A DNA stretch of 64,000 nt. Origin: Castellaniella hirudinis. GTDB lineage: Bacteria > Pseudomonadota > Gammaproteobacteria > Burkholderiales > Burkholderiaceae_B. The stretch covers positions 310,001 through 374,000 of the forward strand of contig NZ_JBHSDY010000001.1 of the NCBI RefSeq assembly GCF_042651965.1, read 5' to 3'. Shown here in pieces: positions 56,921 to 64,000 of the stretch (position 1 is its first letter; each line of letters starts with the position of its first letter). Below the pieces are notes generated by a model. The model saw nothing but the letters and a program-made list of their open reading frames with translations, ran no database searches and was not told the origin of the DNA. The position numbers were made by a program, and so were the translations under genes.

Positions 56921-58651
56921 ATGACGACGGCCCCTCCTACCCTCGCTCCCGCCGGCGGCGCATCCGCCGAGCCGCCCCATCCCATCCAGATCTGGCCTGA
57001 CGACTTCGCCGCCCGCTACCGGGCAGCCGGCCACTGGCGCAACGAAACCTTCGGCGCCTGGCTGCGCGAACGCGCCACCGCCCACCCGGACCGCCCGGCC
57101 GTGATCGGCGGCGACCAGCGCTGGACCTACGCCGAACTGGACCGTCGCGCCGGCGCCCTGGCGGCCGGCTTCCTGGATGCCGGACTGCAGCCAGGCGACC
57201 GCGTGCTGGTGCACCTGCCCAATGTCCCCGACTTCATCGCCGTCGTCATGGGGCTGTTTCGCGCCGGCCTGATCCCGGTCTACGCCCTGCCCGCGCACCG
57301 CATCACGGAAATCGAGCACTTCGCCCAGGGATCGGGCGCGCGCGCCTACGTGGCCGCCGCCGCGCACGCCGGCTTCGACTACACGGCGCTGGCCCGCGAG
57401 CTGCAGGCCCGCCAAGCGCGCGTCGAACACGTCTGGATCGCCGGGCCCACGGCGAGCACGCCCGGCGCCACAACGGCCGCCGAGCCGGCCGCCGATCCTT
57501 TTCCACGTCTGAGCGCGCTCTACGCCGCGGACGGCTCCGCCGTCCCGGCCAGCGCCTCGCAAGGTTCGGACGTGGCCTTTCTGCAGATCTCCGGCGGCAG
57601 CACGGGGCTGTCGAAGCTGATCCCGCGCACGCACGACGACTACATCTACACCCTGCGCGAATCGGCTCGCATCTGCGGGCTGGACGCGGACACCGTGTTC
57701 CTCGGCGCGCTGCCGATCGCGCACAATTTCCCCATGAGCTCGCCCGGCTTCCTGGGCACGCTGTACGCGGGCGGCCGCGTGGTGCTGAGCCCCTCGCCCG
57801 ACCCGGAATCGTGCTTTGCCCTGGTCGAGCGCGAACGCGTCACGGTCACCAGCCTGGTGCCGCCGCTGCTGCTGCAATGGCTGGACCGCGCCCCCGCCTC
57901 GGGGCGCGACCTGGGCAGCCTGCGCGCCATCCAGGTGGGCGGCGCCAAGCTGTCGGCCGAGATCGCCCGCCGGGTGCGCCCGACGCTGGGCGCCACGCTG
58001 CAGCAGGTCTTCGGCATGGCCGAAGGGCTGGTGAACTACACCCGCCTGGACGACCCGGACGAGTTGATCATCCACACCCAGGGCCGCCCTATCAGCCCGG
58101 ACGACGAAATCCTGATCCTGGACGACGAGGGCCGGCCGGTCGAACCGGGCCAGACGGGCCACCTGCTGACACGCGGCCCCTACACGATCCGCGCCTATCA
58201 CGACAATCCATCGGCCAATGCGCGCGCCTTCACCGAGGACGGCTACTACCGCACCGGCGACGTGGTGCGCATGACGCCCGAAGGCTATCTGGAAGTCCAG
58301 GGCCGCGCGGGCGACCACATCAACCGCGCCGGCGAAAAGATCTCCGCCGAGGAAATCGAGGACCATCTGCTGTCGCACCCGCAGGTCTTCGACGCCGCCG
58401 TGGTGTCGGTGCCGGACGAATACCTGGGCGAGCGCAGTTGCGCCTTCATCATCCCCAAGGGCGACCGCCCCCGTCCGGCGGACCTGAAGCGCTGGATCCG
58501 CGCGCGCGGCATCGCCGACTTCAAGGTCCCCGACCAGATCGTGTTCGTGGACGCCTTCGCGTCCACCGCCGCGATGAAGATCAGCCGCAAGGCCCTGCGC
58601 GCCCAGTTGCGCGCCCAACTGCTGGAGCAGGAACGCGCCGCGGCGCAGTGA
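56921..58651 (+). CDS. entE: 2,3-dihydroxybenzoate-AMP ligase
   Basis: 576 residues, EntE/DhbE group. It adenylates an aryl acid and loads it on the aryl carrier protein. A3 is FLQISGGSTGLSKLIPRTHDDY (Ser 224 area). The aryl pocket reads IAHNFPMSSPG (Asn 269, Ser 273), which fits dihydroxybenzoate; salicylate enzymes carry Cys at that Ser. LQQVFGMAEGLVNYTRLDD and the C-terminal MKISRKALR with the catalytic Lys are present. Compared with EntE it has an N-terminal extension and an Ala-rich insert near 185-205. It is the first gene of the assembly operon. Confidence 0.93.
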   Translation: MTTAPPTLAPAGGASAEPPHPIQIWPDDFAARYRAAGHWRNETFGAWLRERATAHPDRPAVIGGDQRWTYAELDRRAGALAAGFLDAGLQPGDRVLVHLPNVPDFIAVVMGLFRAGLIPVYALPAHRITEIEHFAQGSGARAYVAAAAHAGFDYTALARELQARQARVEHVWIAGPTASTPGATTAAEPAADPFPRLSALYAADGSAVPASASQGSDVAFLQISGGSTGLSKLIPRTHDDYIYTLRESARICGLDADTVFLGALPIAHNFPMSSPGFLGTLYAGGRVVLSPSPDPESCFALVERERVTVTSLVPPLLLQWLDRAPASGRDLGSLRAIQVGGAKLSAEIARRVRPTLGATLQQVFGMAEGLVNYTRLDDPDELIIHTQGRPISPDDEILILDDEGRPVEPGQTGHLLTRGPYTIRAYHDNPSANARAFTEDGYYRTGDVVRMTPEGYLEVQGRAGDHINRAGEKISAEEIEDHLLSHPQVFDAAVVSVPDEYLGERSCAFIIPKGDRPRPADLKRWIRARGIADFKVPDQIVFVDAFASTAAMKISRKALRAQLRAQLLEQERAAAQ

Positions 58652-58684
58652 ACCGGCTCTCTTTCACCGAACCGAAACACCGAT

Positions 58685-58927
58685 ATGAGCACCCTCAGCC
58701 TCGAATCCATGCGCGCCGACATCGCGCGCATGCTGCATGAATCGCCCGAAGACATCCTGGACGACGACAACCTGATGGACCTGGGCCTGGATTCCATGCG
58801 CCTGATGAAGCTCGCGGCGCAGTGGCGCGAAGCCGGCGCGCAGATGGAGTTCGCCGATCTGGCCGCCGATGCCACCCTGGCGCACTGGTGGGCGATCGTA
58901 GCGCGCGGCCAGGCGCACGGCGCATGA
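58685..58927 (+). CDS. Stand-alone aryl carrier protein
   Basis: 80 residues. The phosphopantetheine site is NLMDLGLDSMRLMKLA (Ser about 37). The length and motif match the C-terminal ArCP domain of EntB (YGLDSVRMM), but the isochorismatase domain is missing. It should carry DHB between the EntE-like ligase and the NRPS condensation domain. It lies 33 bases after entE, and its stop overlaps the NRPS ATG (ATGA). Confidence 0.9.
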   Translation: MSTLSLESMRADIARMLHESPEDILDDDNLMDLGLDSMRLMKLAAQWREAGAQMEFADLAADATLAHWWAIVARGQAHGA

Positions 58928-61900
58928 GCGGCACCGCCGCCCCCACACGCGACGCCACAGTGCAGGCAATGCCGGACGCCACGCCGACCACCACGGACGC
59001 ACCGTGCGCCGATCCAGGCTGGTCGCCGCTGACCGAAGCCCAGGAGGGCCTGTGGTACGCCCAGCGCCTGGACCCGGCCAATCCTATCTTCAACCCGGCG
59101 CATTGCACGACCCTGCGCGGCGCGCTGGACGTGGCGCGCTTCGAGCAGGCCGTGAACCAGGCGCTGGCCGAGGCCGAATCCCTGGCCCTGCGCTTCGAGG
59201 ACCGCCCCGACGGTCCCGTACAACGCATCACCCCCACGCGCGCGCCGCGCCTGGAGATCCGCGACCTGCGCCATCTGCCGGAAACGCAGGCGCACGCACA
59301 CGCAAACGACTGGATCCGGGAAGACCTGCAGCGCCCCGTGGATCCCGTGCATGACGCGCTGTCGCGCCAGATCCTGTTCCAGTGCGGCCCGGCCCTGACG
59401 CTGTGGTACCAGCGTGTGCACCATCTGGCCGCCGACGGCTACGGCATGGCCTTGATCGAAGGCCGCGCCATCCGCCTGTACCGGGCGCTGGGCGAAAACG
59501 CCGCCGACCGGGAACCGCCGCTGGCGCCGCTGACACCGGTCTGGGACGAGGACCGCGCCTGGCGCGCCGATCCGAAGCGGGAACAGGCCCGCGCATTCTG
59601 GCGGACACAATGCGCGGACCACGTGCCCGCCGCCAGCCTGGCCGCCGGATCCGCCCTGAGCGCCCACCACTGCCTGCGCCTGGAGCTCGACGCGCCCCCC
59701 ATGCTGGTCGAGGCGCTGCAGGCCCTTGAAGCCGCCACCGAGGTCAGTTGGCCCGACATCCTCACCGCCCTGGGGGCCGCCTATGTGGCCCGCCACCTGG
59801 GGCCGTCCGCCTGCGTGACGGGCGTGCCCGCCATGGGCCGCCTGGGCAGCAAAAGCGCCCGGGCGGTATCGACCGTGATGAACGTGCTGCCCTGGGCCTG
59901 GACCCCGGACGAGGACGCCCCGCTGGCCGACACCCTGCGAGACGCCGCCCGCGCGCTGCGCGGCCTGCGGCGCCACCACCGCTACCGCGCCGAGCACTTG
60001 CGCCGCGACCTGGCGCTGCCGGGCGGCCTGCCGCGCCTGCACGGCCCGATCCTGAACGTCCTGCCCTTCGACGCGCCCTACGCGGCCGCCGGCCTGGACG
60101 CCACTCAGGCCGTGCTGTGCACCGGTCCGGTCGAGGACCTGACGATCAGTTTCCGTGCCGCGCCCGACGGCGGCGGCCTGCGCATCGAACTGGAAGCCAA
60201 CCCTGCCCTGTATGCCCCGGCTCCGGTCCAGGCCCACCTGCAGCGCCTGACGGCCTTCCTGGCTGCGGCACTGTCCGCCCCCCGACTGGCGGACGTCCCC
60301 ACATTGACGGCGGACGAGCACGCACGCTGGGTGCTGGCGCCCAACCGCACCGCACATCCCGTGCCCGACGGCACGCTCTGGTCGCGCATCCGCGACCGCC
60401 TGCGCGCCGAGCCGGGCCGCGTCGGCCTGGAAGACGAAACAGGCGCCTGGACTTACGCCGAGATCGACGCCTGGACGGCGCGCGCAGCCAGTCGCCTGTG
60501 CGCCCTGGGCGCCGCCCCCGGCGTCCTGGCGGCCGTGGCCCTGCCGCGTTCGGCGCGGCGCGTGCTGTGCCTGCTGGCGATCCTGCGCAGCGGCGCGGCC
60601 TACCTGCCCCTGGACCCGCGCCAGCCGGCCGCGCGCCTGCGCGGCATCCTGACTGACGCGCACGCCCGCATCCTGATCGGCCCCGCCGAACTCTGCGACG
60701 GCCTGGACACCCGGCCGCTGGCGGCGGAAACGCTGGGGGAGGGGGCCCCTCCTGACGCCCCCGAATCGCCGCCCGCCGGCCCCGAGGACCCGGCCTATGT
60801 GATCTACACCTCCGGCTCGACCGGCGCCCCCAAGGGCGTGATCGTGCCCCATGCAGCCATCGTCAACCGGCTGGAATGGATGCGCGCGCACTACGCCATC
60901 GGTCCGGAGGATCGCATCCTGCAAAAGACCCCGGCGACCTTCGACGTGTCCGTCTGGGAACTGTTTCTGCCCTTCCTGAGCGGCGCCCGCCTGGTGGTCG
61001 CCCCGCCCGACGCGCACCGCGACCCGGCCTGGCTGTGCCGCCTGATGCGCGCGCACCGCATCACCGTGCTGCACTTCGTACCGTCCATGCTGGCCGCCGT
61101 GCTGGACGAGCCCGCCGCGCGCGGCCTGGAGGCCCGGCTGGTGTTCTGCAGCGGCGAGGCGCTGCCCGCCGCCCTGCGCGACCGCTTCCACCGCACGATC
61201 CGGTCGGAACTGCACAATCTGTACGGCCCGACCGAGGCCGCCGTGGACGTGTCGTACTGGCCGGCCGACGCGGACGACGACAGCCGGCCGGTGCCCATCG
61301 GCCTGCCGGTCTGGAACACCCGGCTGCACGTGCTGGACGGGCGTCTGCGGCCCGTGCCGCCCGGCACGCCCGGCCAGCTCTACCTGGGCGGCCGCCAACT
61401 GGCGACCGGCTACCTGGGCCGCCCCGACCTGACGGCCGAACGCTTCATCGCAGCCCCGCCCGGCCTGCCGGACGAGCGCCTGTACGCCACCGGCGACCTG
61501 GCCACGCTGCGCGAAGACTGCGCCGTGGTCTATCTGGGCCGCCTGGACCACCAGGTCAAACTGCGCGGCCAGCGCATCGAACTGGGCGAAATCGAGGCCG
61601 TGCTGGCCGCCCATCCGAACGTCGCCCAGGCCGCCGTGCTGGCCCGCGAAGACCAGCCCGGCCGGACACTGCTGGCGGCCTACGTGGTCACCGAGTCCGG
61701 CCGCGCCTTTGACCGCGATGCGCTGGCCGCCCACATGGCTGACCATCTGCCGGACTACATGATCCCGACCGCCTGGATCCCGCTGGCGACGCTGCCGGTC
61801 ACGGCCAACGGCAAGCTCGACCGCAAGGCCTTGCCCGCCCCCGAACTGTCCGCACAGACCGCATCCCGCCCGCCGCACACCGGCCTGGAGCACCGCGTGG

Positions 61901-62979
61901 CCGAGGCCTTCCGCACCGTGCTGGGGCTGCCGGACCTGCCGGGCGCGGACGACGATTTCTTCGCCCTGGGCGGACATTCGCTGCTGGCGGCGCGCCTGGC
62001 CCTGGCGCTGCGCGACGGCCACGATCTGTCGCTGGGCACGATCTTCCAGTACCCCACGGTGGCGCGCCTGGCGGCCCATCTGGAGGACGCGGACGGGCGC
62101 ACGGCCGGGGCCTCGCAGGCCGGCTTCGGCCCCGTCGTGACCCTGCGCGAGTCTACCGATCGGCCGGCGCTGTTCTGCATCCACCCGGCCGGCGGCCTGT
62201 CCTGGTGCTACGGCACCCTGGCCCGCGCCCTGCCCACGCCACGCACGGTTCACGGCCTGCAGGCCTCTGCGCTGGCCCTGGACGGCCGGCCGCCCGCCGA
62301 CAGCCTGGACGCGCTGGCGCAGGCCTACACCGACCAGGTGCTGTCGCTGCAGGCCGAAGGCCCCTATCACCTGGCCGGCTGGTCCGTAGGCGGCATTCTG
62401 GCCCAGGCCGTGGCCGCCGAATTGCAGGCGCGCGGCCGGGCCGTAGGCGTCGTCGCCCTGCTGGACGCCTATCCTTGCGAGGCCTGGCGGGACCGTCCCG
62501 AGCCCGCCCCCGAGGACCTGTACAAAGCGCTGCTGCACATCGCCGGCGCCGACCCGGACGCGCTGCCGCCGGAGCGCCTGAGCCGCAGCGGCGTCGTCGA
62601 TTTTCTGCGCACCCAGGGCCACCCGCTGGGCGAACTGTCCGACGCGCGGCTGGACGCGGTCTTCGAGACCGTCGGCTGCACCAACCGGCTGGTGCGCGGT
62701 CACCGGCACACACGCTATGACGGCCCGGCGCTGCACTTCCAGGCCGCCCTGGACCACGCGGATTCGGGCCTGAGCCCCGAGATGTGGCAGCCGCACGTCG
62801 GCACGCTGACCCGCCACGCCGTGGACAGCACCCACGCCGGCCTGCCGGGCGCCGCCGCAACGGCCCGGATCGCCCCCATTCTGGACGCCTGCCTGCGCGC
62901 AGCCGACCCGACGACGCCGATCGCCGACGCCGCTGAACCGCATTGCCCCCCCATTCGATCGCACGAGGAACCCGCATGA
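58924..62979 (+). CDS. entF: EntF-like NRPS (C-A-T-TE), probably serine-activating
   Basis: 1351 residues. Condensation domain about 30-470 with HHLAADG at 166-172. Adenylation domain about 480-960: YTSGSTGAPKGV at 628-639, FDVSVWELFLPFL at 673, LHFVPSM, FCSGEALP and LHNLYGPTEAAVDVSYW. The visible pocket residues D-V-W-H-S-L are those of the EntF serine code. T domain with FFALGGHSLLAARL (Ser 1019). Thioesterase with GWSVGG (Ser 1154). ATG at 58924 overlaps the ArCP gene. With EntE and ArCP it should build a DHB-Ser product, with the TE releasing a cyclic trilactone or linear oligomer; which one is unknown. Confidence 0.92.
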   Translation: MSGTAAPTRDATVQAMPDATPTTTDAPCADPGWSPLTEAQEGLWYAQRLDPANPIFNPAHCTTLRGALDVARFEQAVNQALAEAESLALRFEDRPDGPVQRITPTRAPRLEIRDLRHLPETQAHAHANDWIREDLQRPVDPVHDALSRQILFQCGPALTLWYQRVHHLAADGYGMALIEGRAIRLYRALGENAADREPPLAPLTPVWDEDRAWRADPKREQARAFWRTQCADHVPAASLAAGSALSAHHCLRLELDAPPMLVEALQALEAATEVSWPDILTALGAAYVARHLGPSACVTGVPAMGRLGSKSARAVSTVMNVLPWAWTPDEDAPLADTLRDAARALRGLRRHHRYRAEHLRRDLALPGGLPRLHGPILNVLPFDAPYAAAGLDATQAVLCTGPVEDLTISFRAAPDGGGLRIELEANPALYAPAPVQAHLQRLTAFLAAALSAPRLADVPTLTADEHARWVLAPNRTAHPVPDGTLWSRIRDRLRAEPGRVGLEDETGAWTYAEIDAWTARAASRLCALGAAPGVLAAVALPRSARRVLCLLAILRSGAAYLPLDPRQPAARLRGILTDAHARILIGPAELCDGLDTRPLAAETLGEGAPPDAPESPPAGPEDPAYVIYTSGSTGAPKGVIVPHAAIVNRLEWMRAHYAIGPEDRILQKTPATFDVSVWELFLPFLSGARLVVAPPDAHRDPAWLCRLMRAHRITVLHFVPSMLAAVLDEPAARGLEARLVFCSGEALPAALRDRFHRTIRSELHNLYGPTEAAVDVSYWPADADDDSRPVPIGLPVWNTRLHVLDGRLRPVPPGTPGQLYLGGRQLATGYLGRPDLTAERFIAAPPGLPDERLYATGDLATLREDCAVVYLGRLDHQVKLRGQRIELGEIEAVLAAHPNVAQAAVLAREDQPGRTLLAAYVVTESGRAFDRDALAAHMADHLPDYMIPTAWIPLATLPVTANGKLDRKALPAPELSAQTASRPPHTGLEHRVAEAFRTVLGLPDLPGADDDFFALGGHSLLAARLALALRDGHDLSLGTIFQYPTVARLAAHLEDADGRTAGASQAGFGPVVTLRESTDRPALFCIHPAGGLSWCYGTLARALPTPRTVHGLQASALALDGRPPADSLDALAQAYTDQVLSLQAEGPYHLAGWSVGGILAQAVAAELQARGRAVGVVALLDAYPCEAWRDRPEPAPEDLYKALLHIAGADPDALPPERLSRSGVVDFLRTQGHPLGELSDARLDAVFETVGCTNRLVRGHRHTRYDGPALHFQAALDHADSGLSPEMWQPHVGTLTRHAVDSTHAGLPGAAATARIAPILDACLRAADPTTPIADAAEPHCPPIRSHEEPA

Positions 62980-64000
62980 ACACTCACATGATTTCCCACC
63001 CGACGCTGCGGCGCGGCGCCCGTATCCTGCTGGCCGGCGCCGCCCTGGCCCTGGCCGCCGGCTGCGCGGCCACCGGTCCGTCCACGCCCTCTTCCGCCGC
63101 ACCGGCCCCCACGGCGACCGCGCCGACCTGGTCCGTCTCGGCGCAGGCCGCCGACCTGCCTCCGGGCGTGTACCAAGGCGCCTACAGCGCGCGCACCCAG
63201 CGCCTGTACATGACTTCCGCCATCGGCCGTCCGCCGGTGAAGGAATCGCGCCTGCTCGCCCTCGACCCGGCCAGCCTGCGCGTCGTCGACTCCGCCGTCC
63301 CGGCTCCGCAGGCCGGCCGCACGGATGGCCAGGTGCAGGCTGTCTATGGCCTGACCGTGGATGACGACCGCAGCCAGATCTGGACCACGAACACCCGCAG
63401 CGGCTCGGTCGCCGTCTACCGGCAATCGGACCTGTCCCTGGTCAAGCAGTTCCCGGACGACGCCGCACCGCACGCGCGCGACGTGCTGGTCGACACCGCG
63501 CACCACCGCGCCTACGTCTCCTCGCCCGCCTCCAACGTCATCCACGTGTTCGACAGCGCCACGCTGCAACCGCTGCCCGGCATCACGCTGAGCGGCGCCG
63601 GCGAGGCGCCCAAGCCCATGAGCCTGGCGCTGGACGCCGGCCACCAGCGCCTGTACGCCGTCAGCCTGAACACCGCCGAGGTCTTCGCCATCGATACGGC
63701 CACGGGCCGCCAGGCCGCCCGCTACGCCGTGCCCGGCGCCCAGGGCGCCTCCGGCGTCGCCATCGACAGCCAGGCGCAGCGGATCTATGTGGCGTCCCAG
63801 AAATCCGGCGACCTGACGGTGCTGGACGCCCGTGACGGCCGGGTCCTGCAGCACCTGGCGACCGGAGCCGGCGCGCTGAACGTCGCCTTCGACCCGGTCC
63901 ACCGCCTGGCCTACGTCGCCAATCGCGGCTCGGGCACCGTCACCGTCGTGGACGAACACGGCGTGATCCAGGCCCAGGTGGACACCGGCTCCGCCCCGAA
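62976..64000 (+). CDS. YncE-like beta-propeller lipoprotein (3' end cut by window)
   Basis: The reading frame is open to the right edge; about 341 codons are visible. The ATG overlaps the NRPS stop (ATGA), with GAGGAA 7 bases upstream. The signal peptide ends with a lipobox (LALAAGC), followed by a Ser/Pro/Thr/Ala linker. Propeller blades repeat: YGLTVDDDRSQIWTTNTRSGSVAVY, VLVDTAHHRAYVSSPASNVIHVFD, LALDAGHQRLYAVSLNTAEVFAID, VAIDSQAQRIYVASQKSGDLTVLD, VAFDPVHRLAYVANRGSGTVTVVD. It is the second such protein here, again tied to a siderophore operon. Its role is unproven. Confidence 0.88.
   Translation, partial: MNTHMISHPTLRRGARILLAGAALALAAGCAATGPSTPSSAAPAPTATAPTWSVSAQAADLPPGVYQGAYSARTQRLYMTSAIGRPPVKESRLLALDPASLRVVDSAVPAPQAGRTDGQVQAVYGLTVDDDRSQIWTTNTRSGSVAVYRQSDLSLVKQFPDDAAPHARDVLVDTAHHRAYVSSPASNVIHVFDSATLQPLPGITLSGAGEAPKPMSLALDAGHQRLYAVSLNTAEVFAIDTATGRQAARYAVPGAQGASGVAIDSQAQRIYVASQKSGDLTVLDARDGRVLQHLATGAGALNVAFDPVHRLAYVANRGSGTVTVVDEHGVIQAQVDTGSAP

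Noticed and set aside
58285..63102. A 1605-codon open frame on the minus strand opposite the NRPS, and a 984-codon one at 55664-58618
   Set aside because: They are antisense frames kept open by extreme GC bias. They are low-complexity, Gly/Arg/Gln-rich, and no domain is recognisable, while the plus strand carries clear EntE, ArCP and EntF domains.

Overview
The window looks like the chromosome of a high-GC betaproteobacterium, most likely Burkholderiales and probably Alcaligenaceae (Bordetella/Achromobacter-like). The grounds are very GC-rich core genes, an FnlABC/WbuB-type O-antigen cluster, a FadN/FadA pair, Fur-type boxes and a FecIR-controlled siderophore receptor. This placement is an inference from gene content and composition. 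No rRNA, tRNA, CRISPR array or intact insertion sequence was recognised.

Region 1 (1-20,142, all on the minus strand, visibly AT-richer than the rest) is an O-antigen/surface polysaccharide operon read leftward. It starts at an exact RfaH ops element (20131-20142) just before a MarR-type EPS-associated regulator. It then runs through a GT4 glycosyltransferase, Wzx, a probable Wzy, fnlA-fnlB-fnlC (UDP-L-FucNAc), a WbuB-like transferase, a large membrane protein with a G8 tract, WbqC, GtrB-like and GtrA-like proteins, two methyltransferases, a formyltransferase, rmlA, wecE, and a PglC/PglD/PglE-like trio (initiating transferase, acetyltransferase, aminotransferase). The last gene runs off the left edge.

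Region 2 (20.2-30.3 kb) is accessory DNA: a probable toxin-antitoxin-chaperone operon (HigB-like, HigA-like, SecB-like), an autotransporter, a DUF4143 ATPase, galE, the O-antigen ligase waaL, and vapBC plus hicAB. The antitoxin gene hicB overlaps the start of rfaH, so the presumed activator of region 1 is coupled to a toxin-antitoxin module.

Region 3 (30.3-39.1 kb) holds housekeeping genes: an NCS2 purine permease, pgi, and fadN-fadA with a PsrA-type operator. It also contains a RAYT-like protein whose catalytic residues are gone, and a mazEF-type pair with a perfect palindromic operator.

Region 4 (39.2-64.0 kb) is a catecholate siderophore locus. It has a FepA/BfeA-type receptor, fecI-fecR-receptor-yncE-macA-macB, two DUF genes, a Fes-like esterase divergent from a ferri-siderophore ABC transporter, a second esterase, a PPTase, a DHB-AMP ligase, a stand-alone aryl carrier protein, a C-A-T-TE NRPS with a serine-type pocket, and a second YncE-like lipoprotein cut by the right edge. 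Five Fur-like boxes fit the consensus at 11-15 of 19 positions. The 2,3-dihydroxybenzoate synthesis genes (entA/entB-isochorismatase/entC) are not in the window. The predicted product is an enterobactin-like DHB-serine compound.
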